In this document: positions 25,404 through 34,182 of the stretch, piece by piece
Numbering within the stretch: the stretch's first letter is position 1
Layout of the letters: each line of letters starts with the position of its first letter
Assembly (NCBI RefSeq): GCF_014288055.1
Contig: NZ_JACOPK010000009.1
Location: 1 to 64,000, forward strand
Direction of reading: 5' to 3'
Source of the DNA: Agathobaculum hominis
Lineage (GTDB): Bacteria; Bacillota; Clostridia; Oscillospirales; Butyricicoccaceae
Length of the DNA stretch: 64,000 nucleotides
Notes under the pieces: generated by a model
Database searches by the model: none
The model's input: only the letters and a program-made list of their open reading frames with translations
What the model was told of the DNA's origin: nothing
Translations under genes and position numbers: made by a program

Positions 25404-26732
25404 ATGCCGCAAACTGCTTTTCGCCCCAACCACATGCACATTGCGTGGCACGATTACACATCACATGATGCTACTCTACCGATCTCTGCCGCGCCCTTGC
25501 GCGAGAAGGCCTCCGTCATCGGCCGCACCGGCTTGATGCTGCTCTCATGCGGCACCGGTGCATGGCGTGTCCGCAGTTCGATGAACACGCTCGCGGAGGA
25601 GCTGGGGCTGGTCTGTGCAGCCGACATTGGCCTGACCTCGATTGAATACACCTGCTTTGACGGTGAACAGGCATTTTCGCAAACGCTCACGCTGACCAGC
25701 ACAGGCGTCAACACCTCAAAGCTCAACCGACTCGAGCAGTTCGTCGCTGAGTTTGCCGACATCTGCTCCCGTATGACCGGCGAGCAGCTGCACACCCATC
25801 TTGACGAAATCGAGCAGGTGCACGGACTGTATTCGCCACTGATGCTCGGTCTGGCGGCTGCCCTCGCCTGCGGTGCATTTACGTTTCTGCTCGGCGGCGG
25901 CTGGGTCGAGATGATACTCGCATTCTTTGGCGCGGGTATCGGCAACGCCGTGCGCTGCAAGCTGTCTAAGCACCATCTGACGCTTGTGCTCTGCACGACT
26001 GTTTCGGTCGCAGCAGCCTGTCTGGTGTACGCGGGCTGTCTCAAGATTGCCGAGATGACCTGCGGCATCAATGTCCAGCACGAAGCCGGCTACATCTGCT
26101 CCATGCTGTTCATCATTCCCGGATTTCCGTTCATCACCAGCGGCATTGACATGGCCAAGCTGGATATGCGGTCAGGTCTCGAACGGCTCAGCTACGCGGT
26201 AATGATCGTATTGATTGCCACGATGGCCGCATGGCTGATGGCGCTCGCGCTGCACCTCAAACCGGTAGATTTTCTGCCGCTGAACCTCAGCATGCTGCAG
26301 TATATCGTATTCCGCCTGCTCACCAGCTTCTGCGGTGTGTTCGGCTTTTCGATCATGTTCAACAGCCCGGTACCACTGGCGATGTCCGCCGCGGTTATCG
26401 GCGCAATATCCAACACGCTGCGTCTGGAGCTGGTTGACCTTGCATCTTTGCCGCCTGCGGCTGCCGCATTTTTCGCGGCCATGATCGCCGGACTGCTGGC
26501 TTCTGCGTACAAAAAGCACTCCGGTTTTCCGCGCATCGCGATTACAGTGCCGTCTATTGTGATTATGGTGCCCGGCCTGTATCTCTACCGCGCAATTTAC
26601 AATCTCGGTATGATGAACCTGAGCATTTCCGCTTCGTGGTTCGCGTCTGCCACATTGATCATTCTCGCGCTTCCGCTCGGACTGATCTTCGCCCGCATTA
26701 TGACGGATAAGATGTTCCGTTACTGCACCTGA
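25404..26732 (+). CDS. Threonine/serine exporter, ThrE-like fusion
   Basis: 442 residues, behind AAGGAAG. After a soluble N-terminal segment of about 140 residues there are ten predicted membrane helices in two blocks: ThrE-type (LMLGLAAALACGAFTFLLGG, MLFIIPGFPFITSGIDMAKL) and ThrE_2-type (FGFSIMFNSPVPLAMSAAVI, VPSIVIMVPGLYLYRAI). The split two-gene and fused forms both exist. It would export threonine or serine. GC-rich, with its own promoter and terminator, so probably chromosomal. Confidence 0.82.
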   Translation: MPQTAFRPNHMHIAWHDYTSHDATLPISAAPLREKASVIGRTGLMLLSCGTGAWRVRSSMNTLAEELGLVCAADIGLTSIEYTCFDGEQAFSQTLTLTSTGVNTSKLNRLEQFVAEFADICSRMTGEQLHTHLDEIEQVHGLYSPLMLGLAAALACGAFTFLLGGGWVEMILAFFGAGIGNAVRCKLSKHHLTLVLCTTVSVAAACLVYAGCLKIAEMTCGINVQHEAGYICSMLFIIPGFPFITSGIDMAKLDMRSGLERLSYAVMIVLIATMAAWLMALALHLKPVDFLPLNLSMLQYIVFRLLTSFCGVFGFSIMFNSPVPLAMSAAVIGAISNTLRLELVDLASLPPAAAAFFAAMIAGLLASAYKKHSGFPRIAITVPSIVIMVPGLYLYRAIYNLGMMNLSISASWFASATLIILALPLGLIFARIMTDKMFRYCT

Positions 26733-26749
26733 TTTTCTGCAGACAAGCC

Positions 26750-26793
26750 AAAACCGCTGCTGTGAGTTTTTCTCATAGCAGCGGTTTTGTTAT
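26750..26793 (+). terminator. Terminator of the ThrE-like gene (bidirectional)
   Basis: A 17-base imperfect stem built on AAAACCGCTGC/GCAGCGGTTTT with a five-T loop lies between two convergent genes. A and T flanks suit both directions. Confidence 0.85.
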
Positions 26794-26798
26794 GCTTT

Positions 26799-27599
26799 TT
26801 ACAGCGGCAGCGAGTCCTTGCCAGCCTGATGGATCATCTCCTCACGACAGCGCAGCACAATGCCGTCCACCTGCTCGAGATGGTGCAGGATGTTATGTTC
26901 AAACTCCTTAAGCGGCAGCAGAACGCCCAGTTCATCATGGCTTTTCTGCAACTTGTAGCCGGTGTCCTGACCGTAGAATACCATCGCGGTCGGACACTTC
27001 TGCTGGATTTCATTGAATGCGTCCCAGACGATGTTGTACGCCTGTGCTTCGGTCAGACCCTGCTCGACCGTATCCGGCAGCGCGTACAGCGTCAGCACGC
27101 CGCGGCGGGACGGCGAATACATCTCCCGCACCTGCATGTCCTTGGTGTACTTGTGGCGCAGATGACTGCCATCGGCCAGGTAGAGCGCCGCACGCGGCAC
27201 AGACAGGTGCTGACGGTAAATATCGTGGAACTTGCGCAGCTCTCGTGCCGAGACGGCATTGCGGTATTCCTCGCGCACCTCACCGTTCGCATCGGTCAGC
27301 AGTCTGGGATTCCCGCCGTTTTTGCCATGAAAGCGATACGGAATAAGATAGGCTGTGCGCAGCAGATCGAACATCGTGTTATTGCATAGCGCAATCGTCA
27401 GCGCGGAAATATCGCGGTTCTCGTAAGCCTGCAAAAGCGCTTTCGCAAAGCTGCACTCTGCACCGCCGCCATCCTCAAACGATGCATTCTCCTGCTCCAT
27501 GCAGAAGGTTTCGTACAACTGCTGCTCTGCACCCGGATTGCTCAGAATTCTGTGGAACAGTGCCTCGGCGTGTTCCTCTCTTGGAAAAAGTGATGCCAT
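26799..27599 (-). CDS. Conserved protein of unknown function
   Basis: 266 residues, GC-rich and convergent with the ThrE-like gene. There is no signal peptide or membrane segment. The sequence alternates helical stretches with conserved-looking motifs (NNTMFDLLRTAYLIPYRFHG, YNIVWDAFNEIQQKCP, VFYGQDTGYKLQKSHDELG), suggesting a soluble enzyme or structural protein. ATG 27599 has the ribosome site AGGAGG. I recognize no family. Confidence 0.7.
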   Translation of the reverse strand: MASLFPREEHAEALFHRILSNPGAEQQLYETFCMEQENASFEDGGGAECSFAKALLQAYENRDISALTIALCNNTMFDLLRTAYLIPYRFHGKNGGNPRLLTDANGEVREEYRNAVSARELRKFHDIYRQHLSVPRAALYLADGSHLRHKYTKDMQVREMYSPSRRGVLTLYALPDTVEQGLTEAQAYNIVWDAFNEIQQKCPTAMVFYGQDTGYKLQKSHDELGVLLPLKEFEHNILHHLEQVDGIVLRCREEMIHQAGKDSLPL

Positions 27600-27731
27600 G
27601 ATAATTCCTCCTTATGCACTGTCAAGAGCTTGCTTTTTGCAATACAAGCATAGCCCTGTTTATCTCGTATGTCAATCGTATTTTTCAAATTATCACGTAA
27701 CCGTCAAACCTCCCGCATCTCCTGTGGCCAA

Positions 27732-28037
27732 CTATAATGTATGCCGTAACATATGACATGTGATCGGGGAAAGGGGATTTTCCTCTCGGCCTTCTTGTTC
27801 TGCCTCGGCGTGTTCCTCCTGATTGTATTTCGCCGTAATTCTTTTAAGCTGACGGTTGATGCGATGATTCGAGTAAACGCGACCATACAGATCACGAAAG
27901 ACGAAATTCGTATAGCCATCAACGACAATCTGATTATCTGCATTGAAATCATTTCTTCTTTCATACAGCGCCAGCAGCGTGTCCCTCACTTCTGTCAGCA
28001 TGGGGATTTCCCGCTTTCCCGTATTACTTTTCGGCAC
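27732..28037 (-). pseudogene. Tn916-type tyrosine integrase fragment
   Basis: About 100 residues with KTGKREIPML-like spacing (SNTGKREIPMLTEVRDTLLA), FRDLYGRVYSNHRINRQLKR, and the start of the catalytic block PITCHMLRHT, where the frame ends. The catalytic His and Arg of HMLRH are present, but the remaining C-terminal His and Tyr are gone, as is the N-terminal half. A terminator-like hairpin lies directly upstream. It is a remnant of another Tn916-like insertion. Confidence 0.75.
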
Positions 28038-28061
28038 CCAAAATCAGTTATAAACACAAAA

Positions 28062-28093
28062 ACCGCCGCACCAGATTACTCTGATGCGGCGGT
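28062..28093. terminator. Hairpin beside the integrase remnant
   Basis: Nine-base perfect stem ACCGCCGCA/TGCGGCGGT, extended by CAGA/TCTG toward the loop, with A and T flanks. Probably the intrinsic terminator that followed a lost gene. Confidence 0.6.
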
Positions 28094-28270
28094 AAAACTT
28101 TTGCAAATGTGTGATTTTTGGGGCATTCTGCAGACTTCGACACAGATTGGCATATGCTTGGCACACGTTGGCATACAGCCCAGCTTTTCTGTATCATAAT
28201 CATGCAGAAAACCCTGCAAACACGGCAAACTTTCGAACTTTTTAGTCCAAAGGCTTCATCGTCGGCATTT

Positions 28271-28633
28271 TTAGAGCTGATATGCTTGAATGTTGCCAAC
28301 AGCGTCGCCTACCTTTCGCAGGACTTCAAACTTCAAGGCAGCAAGGTCAGAAATGGCGGCGCGGACTTCAACGGACAGGGCGTTGTATGGTGTGCCGTAC
28401 TCGTTGAGGGCGCGGGCAATCTGATTGAGGTTGCCACCGATTTTTCCGTATTCGGCGGTCAGCCTGCCAACGGCGGACAACAGTTCATCATTGACCGGGG
28501 AAACGGTAACGATGGGGCGAATGGTCGCCCGTGTAATGGCTTGCCGGATAAATTCGGCTTGGCTCATGTCATAGTGTTTCAGCCGCTCGGTAAAGTCGCC
28601 GTATTCTTCCTCGGTCATGCGGGTTTTGACCAC
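28271..28633 (-). CDS. mobC: MobC-like relaxosome protein (second element)
   Basis: 120 residues from a GTG at 28633; an internal ATG at 28618 also fits. MTEEEYGDFTERLKHYDMSQ is the ribbon-helix-helix part, followed by the MobC motif KIGGNLNQIARALNEYG. Homologues usually start 11 codons earlier with MKKKYNTPHR. Here that segment is readable, but a run of seven A (28665-28671) puts the upstream TTG out of frame by one base. It could still be made from the GTG. No relaxase of the same element is left next to it. Confidence 0.75.
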   Translation of the reverse strand: MVKTRMTEEEYGDFTERLKHYDMSQAEFIRQAITRATIRPIVTVSPVNDELLSAVGRLTAEYGKIGGNLNQIARALNEYGTPYNALSVEVRAAISDLAALKFEVLRKVGDAVGNIQAYQL

Positions 28634-28709
28634 ATGGCAGCGGTGGGGCGTGTTGTATTTTTTTCTTCAAGCGTTGACCTCCTTTCTCGCCCGACAGGGA
28701 GCATGAGCA

Positions 28710-28797
28710 GGGTTTGGGGAAGGCACTCCCCAACAAGATTTACCAAAGGGGGCAAAACCGCAGATATGCGGATTTTGGCGCCGTGGTAGAATCTTGC
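28710..28797 (+). other. oriT-like hairpin upstream of the second mobC
   Basis: GGGTTTGGGG and CCCCAACAAG flank a stem TTGGGGA, loop AGGCAC, TCCCCAA. ATCTTGC lies 55 bases further on, close to the MOBP nic consensus. It is the same motif as at 8437 and 45830. oriT is inferred. Confidence 0.5.
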
Positions 28798-28810
28798 TCT
28801 CCGTGACTGC

Positions 28811-29240
28811 AAACTCCGGCGTGTATCGGGTTTCTCATTTTCCGCTAATATAACGCTCGAAAAGGGCTTTCCTGCCCGCTTTCACCAAAGTTACTCTGGG
28901 CATTAGGTTTTCTACCCACTGCACTACTAACAATTCGGGGAAGATGATTTCTGCCCGCTGTTTGCAGCGAGAGATGGCGGGCAATTTTCCTCGTTCACTC
29001 CCTACAACACCATTTTTTGAAATTTGCCAAATGAAGCAGGGATTCTTCTCTTTGCTCTCCACTACGGATAAAACGCCAAAAATGCCAAACACCAATGCCA
29101 AAAAAGTCCGCCCTCACTTACAACTACAATCGGCAGGGGGCAAAATGGCCGGGAGCGGGGCCAGACAACAAAAAAGCAGTAAATCTTTTTCAAGACTTAC
29201 TGCTTTCGATGACTGCCGATGGATGGCCGGTATTCACTTT
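28811..29240. other. Gap without a recognizable gene
   Basis: About 430 bases. Short frames exist on both strands, but none has a convincing ribosome site, motif or codon pattern. It probably holds remains of the mobilizable element between oriT and the acetyltransferase cargo. Confidence 0.4.
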
Positions 29241-29251
29241 TGATAGATTAT

Positions 29252-29692
29252 TTAAAGGCTCATATACAGCAGAGGATAGGGGTTCCCCTGTTCATCAAGG
29301 CCTGTCCTCTTGTAAACATGGAAGCCCATGTGTTCATAAAATCCCTTAGCCTGCGGGTTCTGCTCATTGACCGCCAACCGTTCAACAGAATAGCTTTCAA
29401 TCCCATATTCGATTAGGCGTTTGCCGAGCCCTTTTCCCCGCTCTTCCGGGGAGATAAACAGCATCTCCAGCGTGCCGTCCTCAATCCCCATAAAGGCCAC
29501 GGCGCGGCCCGCTTCACCTGCGGCAATCATCAAATGTGCAATCCCATTCAACGCCTGCGGGACATACTCTTTGATATTTTTGATTTCTCTATCTGACAGA
29601 AACAGGTGGGTAGCCCTTACAGACTTTTCCCATACTTCCAACAGTTGATTTATTAAATCCGGCGTCCTGTCCGCCACTTCTAATATCTTCAT
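29252..29692 (-). CDS. GNAT-family N-acetyltransferase
   Basis: 146 residues. The acetyl-CoA loop is LFISPEERGKGLGKRLIEYG (R/Q-x-x-G-x-G/A pattern), and the C-terminal motif is NPQAKGFYEHMGFHVYKRT, the usual motif B. The N-terminal VWEKSVRATHLFLSDREIK is common in YjaB-like members. The substrate is unknown. It travels with the MATE pumps, perhaps as a detoxifying enzyme, and ends the minus-strand cluster. Confidence 0.85.
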   Translation of the reverse strand: MKILEVADRTPDLINQLLEVWEKSVRATHLFLSDREIKNIKEYVPQALNGIAHLMIAAGEAGRAVAFMGIEDGTLEMLFISPEERGKGLGKRLIEYGIESYSVERLAVNEQNPQAKGFYEHMGFHVYKRTGLDEQGNPYPLLYMSL

Positions 29693-29893
29693 ATCCGCCT
29701 CAATGTGTTCAGGAATTTATCAAAACCAATTTACCACATTTACAATGTGAAGTCTATGCTCAACGGTCATAGCGAAACTTGAACTGTGCAGCGATTGGCT
29801 GCTGCTTCACATAGTCCTCTGCCTCGGCATTGACCTGTCCGTTCACCTTGGAGAAAGAGCGGATATATCCGGCGTAGTGGAGCAGGACAGCGT

Positions 29894-31249
29894 TCATTCC
29901 TTTCGGGCCGCCGTCACAGGTTTTGCAATCGCCTTGCGGTAAATGACAAGGGAAATGATCGCAGTAATCGCTTCCGTGATCCAAAACGCATTCCAGACGC
30001 CAACCGCTCCGAAAAACCTGCTGAGTAAAAACGCAGCCGGGATGATGACCACTACATACCGGCAAAGGGAAATCAGTAAGGAGGGAGTTCCTTTCCCAAG
30101 TCCCTCCAATGCGCCGGAAGATGTAACGGAAACCGCCGAGACGATAAACCCGGCCCCGATGATGCGTAAGGCGGTTTCCCCGGCCTGAATCGTCGCTTCT
30201 GTGTGGGTAAACAGCCCCATAAGCTGGCCGGGGATCAGCAAACATATCACTGTCCCAAGCACCATAATGATACCACTCATGCACAAAACGATCTTAAAGA
30301 TCTGGCTGACCCGTTGGTGTTCCCCCGCGCCGTAGTTATAGCCGATCAGGGGGCGCATCCCCTGCACAATGCCATTCGCTGGAAGATAGACAAATGTCTG
30401 CAATTTGTAATAGATTCCCAAAACCAGAATATACACTTCGGAATATGCCGCCAAAATCGCATTGAGCGCCGAAATCAAAAGAGACGGAAGCGCGAGATTC
30501 AGGGTTGCGGGAATGCCAATGGAGTACAGCTTTATTACCATCTTTTTGCTGGGGAGAATGTACTGCCTGCGGATATGCACGCGAATTGGCCGCACAAGAT
30601 AGACTACAAGGTAAATCGTCAGCGTCAGAACCTGTCCGATGCCGGTCGCCAGCGCAGCGCCTTTGATTCCCATTTCCGGGAATGGGCCATAGCCAAAAAT
30701 CAGAACGGGATCTAAGACAATGTTTGTGATGCACCCACACATCAGGCTTATCATGGTCGTTTTCATGTTTCCTACTGCCTGGAACAATTTCTCAAACGCC
30801 ATGCTGACGGTAACAACGAGTGTAAAAGCGAACGCAATAACAGAATAGCGGACGCCAAGTTCAATGACCGCTTCGGATGAAGTGAACATCCGCAGAAAAA
30901 CCGGCATGATTGTAATACAGCAGACTGTCATAACAATGCCATGAATCACGGCAAGCACAAGTCCCTGCGTGGCTGCCTGATCCGCTTTTCTGTGATCCCC
31001 AGCGCCCAAATGAAAGGCGATTACGGCGTTGATTCCAACGCCAAATCCAATTCCAACAGCATTGATAAAATTTTGAACCGGGTAAACCAACGATAATGCC
31101 GTCATAGCCTCCTCGCTGATCTGCGCGACGAAAAAACTGTCCACAATGTTGTAGAGGGAATTGACCAGCATGGATAACACCATAGGCAATGACATGGATA
31201 AAATCAGCGGTAATACCGGTTTCTCTTTCATGAAAGTGTCGTTCATCAT
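29894..31249 (-). CDS. MATE-family multidrug efflux pump 1
   Basis: 451 residues from ATG 31249, behind AGGGAGG. Twelve predicted membrane helices in two bundles show the typical first-helix motif PMVLSMLVNSLYNIVDSFFV and the repeat-2 equivalent NGIVQGMRPLIGYNYGAG. MATE proteins export cationic drugs using Na or H gradients. It lies 19 bases downstream of pump 2 and is probably co-transcribed. Confidence 0.9.
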   Translation of the reverse strand: MMNDTFMKEKPVLPLILSMSLPMVLSMLVNSLYNIVDSFFVAQISEEAMTALSLVYPVQNFINAVGIGFGVGINAVIAFHLGAGDHRKADQAATQGLVLAVIHGIVMTVCCITIMPVFLRMFTSSEAVIELGVRYSVIAFAFTLVVTVSMAFEKLFQAVGNMKTTMISLMCGCITNIVLDPVLIFGYGPFPEMGIKGAALATGIGQVLTLTIYLVVYLVRPIRVHIRRQYILPSKKMVIKLYSIGIPATLNLALPSLLISALNAILAAYSEVYILVLGIYYKLQTFVYLPANGIVQGMRPLIGYNYGAGEHQRVSQIFKIVLCMSGIIMVLGTVICLLIPGQLMGLFTHTEATIQAGETALRIIGAGFIVSAVSVTSSGALEGLGKGTPSLLISLCRYVVVIIPAAFLLSRFFGAVGVWNAFWITEAITAIISLVIYRKAIAKPVTAARKE

Positions 31250-31268
31250 TTTTCCTCCCTGGAACACG

Positions 31269-32609
31269 TTATGAGATATTTTTGCGGCGATGCCATGCCA
31301 TCATCACAAGAGCAACGAGCAAAGTGGCAGTTTCGGCAACCGGAAATGCAAGCCAGATTCCGTTCAGATGGAACAATTTGTCCAGACACCATAAGGCGGG
31401 AACAAGGAAAAGCATCTGCCTGCATAATTGGATTGCCATGCTGGAACCTACTTTTTCCGTAGCCTGAAAATAGGTGGAAATCATAGTAGAGAGACCGCAA
31501 AACAGATAGCTTGCCGCCATCATCCGCATAGCGGATATTCCAAAGGAGCGCATGGCTTCCGACGCCGTAAACAATCCCAAAATCTGTGCTGGAAAAAGGA
31601 TGACGGCCAATGTCCCCAGTATCATCATACCAGTGACCAAAGCGGTTCCGTATCGGAAAGCGGAATGCAGCCTTTCGCTGTTGCCTGCGCCGTAGTTAAA
31701 CCGCATAATAGGCAAACAGCCCTGGATCAAGCCGTTTACCGTCATAACAATCAGCTGCTGCACCTTAAAATATGCGCCGAAGAAAGCGATCGCCGTATCG
31801 GAATACGCCACCAAAAACAGATTGACAAAGGTCACCATAAACGAACTGAGGGCGTTCATGATAAAAGATGGCAGGCCAAAGGCAAAAATACGGTGGATCA
31901 TCTGCTTTTTCAAATGAAAGCCTTTGATTTTTACCTGCACTTTCTGCTTTTTGCCCAGCAGTAAAGCAAATGCCAAAATCATGGATATCAGATAGCCTGC
32001 AACGGTAGCTACCGCGGCGCCGCGGATGCCCATAGCTGGGAAAACACCAATACCAAAAATCAGAATGGGGTCGAGCACGAAGTTGACGACCACGCCCGCA
32101 ATCTGGAACCACATGGGAGCGACCATGTTCCCGGTGGCCTGTATCATCTTCTGGATGGCGATATGCACCATATTGGGAATTTGCATGAAGGAGCACACAC
32201 TCATATAGGCGATGCTCAGCTGATAAATTTCTTCATTATTGGTGAATGCCCGAAAATAGGGTTTCATAATCAGTAATGCCAGAAGATTGAGCAAAGCACC
32301 AATTCCAAAGGCCAGCAACAATCCATGTGTGACGGTTGTATTTGCATCATCCTGCTTTTTCTGTCCAAGATATCCTGCTATCAGCACATTCACGCCGACA
32401 CCGATCCAGATAGACGCTGCATTCATCAATGTTGTAATCGGGAATGCCAGAGAAACAGCGATCAGTGCATTCTCACTCAACCGTGCCACAAACGCGCTGT
32501 CTATCAGGTTATAGGAATATTGCAGGAACATGGAAATCAGCGGCGGTATCGACATTTGCCAGATGAGCTTTCCAACAGGAGCGACCGCCATTTTATTATT
32601 GGTCTGCAT
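31269..32609 (-). CDS. MATE-family multidrug efflux pump 2
   Basis: 446 residues from ATG 32609; the frame remains open upstream through nitroreductase remnants. Twelve helices, with SIPPLISMFLQYSYNLIDSA in helix 1 and NGLIQGCLPIMRFNYGAG in helix 7. It is related to pump 1, and the two adjacent genes could act as a pair, although MATE pumps are normally monomers. The ribosome site GGAGGG is located inside the nitroreductase fragment. Confidence 0.88.
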   Translation of the reverse strand: MQTNNKMAVAPVGKLIWQMSIPPLISMFLQYSYNLIDSAFVARLSENALIAVSLAFPITTLMNAASIWIGVGVNVLIAGYLGQKKQDDANTTVTHGLLLAFGIGALLNLLALLIMKPYFRAFTNNEEIYQLSIAYMSVCSFMQIPNMVHIAIQKMIQATGNMVAPMWFQIAGVVVNFVLDPILIFGIGVFPAMGIRGAAVATVAGYLISMILAFALLLGKKQKVQVKIKGFHLKKQMIHRIFAFGLPSFIMNALSSFMVTFVNLFLVAYSDTAIAFFGAYFKVQQLIVMTVNGLIQGCLPIMRFNYGAGNSERLHSAFRYGTALVTGMMILGTLAVILFPAQILGLFTASEAMRSFGISAMRMMAASYLFCGLSTMISTYFQATEKVGSSMAIQLCRQMLFLVPALWCLDKLFHLNGIWLAFPVAETATLLVALVMMAWHRRKNIS

Positions 32610-32799
32610 GCTTTCCCTCCTCTCCACAAATTGTCCGAACAATATAGTTTTGTTTGCGTGCTGCGGGCTGACCGGCTTCCTGGGCCGGATAAGTCCCTGC
32701 TTCCAGTACAGCGTCCAAAGCCTTGGAAGGGACAGATTCCGATTTATAAGCCCGTACACTACGGCACGTCTTGATAAGAGACAAAAAATTTTTTCCCAT
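32596..32799 (-). pseudogene. Nitroreductase-family fragment
   Basis: 67 residues: FLSLIKTCRSVRAYKSESVP and ALDAVLEAGTY are the FMN-binding N-terminus of nitroreductases (R-R-S-x-R). The rest of the enzyme (about 100 residues) is missing, and the sequence after AGTY is scrambled. The tail overlaps the pump-2 start. It probably serves only as leader DNA now. Confidence 0.65.
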
Positions 32800-33003
32800 A
32801 CAGATATAGTACTCCATTCTGCTAATACTTCCGAGATACAGGCAACAAAAAAGCCACACAACTATCACAAGATAGCTGTGTGGCAAAAAGATGACCGAAT
32901 CCGGAAAAGTCCACTAAAGTTTTGCGTCTATTATTATAGCGAACTTGAAGGAGTCTGTCAAGCATCAATCATTACGGAATTGTGGCGGCTGTCTGTTGTT
33001 TTT

Positions 33004-33025
33004 GTGTTACTTTATGGCACATGAG
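33004..33025. repeat. Direct repeat, copy 1
   Basis: CTTTATGGCACATGAG (33010-33025), with GTGTT plus one mismatch before it, recurs at 35806-35827. It forms the truncated end of the B3/4 fragment. Confidence 0.6.
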
Positions 33026-33339
33026 AAATTCTGTCTGGTTTTGTACTCGTAGCGAATGGGTATGTTCTCCCATTGGGAGGCCACCCACCAGTCCAATTCA
33101 TTCAGTACGATATTGGATAGGATATTCAAGGCTCGGAATGTTTCTCGATATGGTAAAATATCCGGATCTTCCTTGACTTTTCTTCCCTCAAAACGCTGCA
33201 TTGCAGCTTGGATACTTTCATCTAAAAATTGTTCAATCTCTGGGTATGCGTTATTATTATCAATGCCTTTTGCCATAACAACACCAAAACAGGCACTCGG
33301 CAGTTCTTCAAAAATTTCTTTTTTAACAACAAATCTCAT
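33007..33339 (-). pseudogene. B3/4 tRNA-synthetase-like domain protein, N-terminal fragment
   Basis: The first 75 residues (SACFGVVMAKGIDNNNAYPE, EDPDILPYRETFRALNI) match the start of B3/4-domain proteins, relatives of the PheT editing domain. After YRETFRALNI the sequence diverges and ends at 110 residues, against about 220 in the family. The end lies exactly in the repeated CTTTATGGCACATGAG, so truncation by a recombination event is likely. Confidence 0.65.
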
Positions 33340-33351
33340 TTTATGCCCTTC

Positions 33352-34179
33352 TTATCTGCACTTGACCGGAATACATATTTCAGTCACAAATTTTTCACTG
33401 TCATTAGTAATGCCATAGTCTATGAGCGTGATTTCTCGCGAAAAACCAACAATCTGTAGCTGTTCTTTTGTGATGTAGTCAAGGAGCTTTTCATAGTGCG
33501 CTGGAGCTTCTATATAACTGCCTCGAAAACGCAGCCGTACACAAAGTGTTTTGGGAAGAGTAATGGTTTCACCTGTATAAATGTCCTCTTGATCCAGTAT
33601 TAGAAAAATGCTGTCATAACGATTTACTATTGATTGCTGCAAATGTTCCGCGGAAATGCCACGTCCGACCTTTCCAAGAAATACAACGGCTTCGGCATCA
33701 GATTGATCCAGCTTTCTAATCGGCACTTCCATATCAAGAGAGCCATCTATTTTCAGTGGAGCGTCTACCCAAACAATGCGACAGGACGGAAGCTCTATTA
33801 AGGAAACGGTATCCAAAGGCACACTTTGTGCGTCTCGCAGCCAATTTAAGCGGTGGTTAATCTTTTGTTCTATACGTTGTAATTCTTGTTGCTTTTTCAG
33901 GACCGCATGCTTTTGCTGTAACAACTTTTCTTCAATACGGCTGATATCCTTATTTTTGAGAAAGTCCTCAATCTCGGCCAAAGGCATATCCAATGCCCGC
34001 AAATACCTGATTGTGTTGAGTACTTCAAATTGTTCGGTGCCATAGTAACGATAGCCAGAATCTGAGGAAATGTATTCTGGTGTAAGCAAACCGATATGTT
34101 CATAGTGCCGCAAACTACTAACACTGATATGAAACAATTTTGACACTTCACCTATTGGAAAGAGATTTTTCCGATCCAT
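33352..34179 (-). CDS. MerR-family regulator with GyrI/BmrR-type effector domain
   Basis: 275 residues. The N-terminal winged helix (LFPIGEVSKLFHISVSSLRH, YRYYGTEQFEVLNTIRYLRA) is of MerR type. A coiled coil follows (residues 80-118), then a C-terminal drug-sensing domain resembling BmrR/GyrI. It lies three bases downstream of pump 3 and is probably co-transcribed with it. The pump-3 promoter has the 19-base spacer that MerR activators need. It should switch the pump on when drugs bind. Confidence 0.88.
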   Translation of the reverse strand: MDRKNLFPIGEVSKLFHISVSSLRHYEHIGLLTPEYISSDSGYRYYGTEQFEVLNTIRYLRALDMPLAEIEDFLKNKDISRIEEKLLQQKHAVLKKQQELQRIEQKINHRLNWLRDAQSVPLDTVSLIELPSCRIVWVDAPLKIDGSLDMEVPIRKLDQSDAEAVVFLGKVGRGISAEHLQQSIVNRYDSIFLILDQEDIYTGETITLPKTLCVRLRFRGSYIEAPAHYEKLLDYITKEQLQIVGFSREITLIDYGITNDSEKFVTEICIPVKCR

Positions 34180-34182
34180 ATC

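Noticed and set aside
29760..30284. Minus-strand frame overlapping the end of MATE pump 1
   Set aside because: Mostly out-of-frame pump sequence; only the last 45 codons lie outside and they have no ribosome site or motif.
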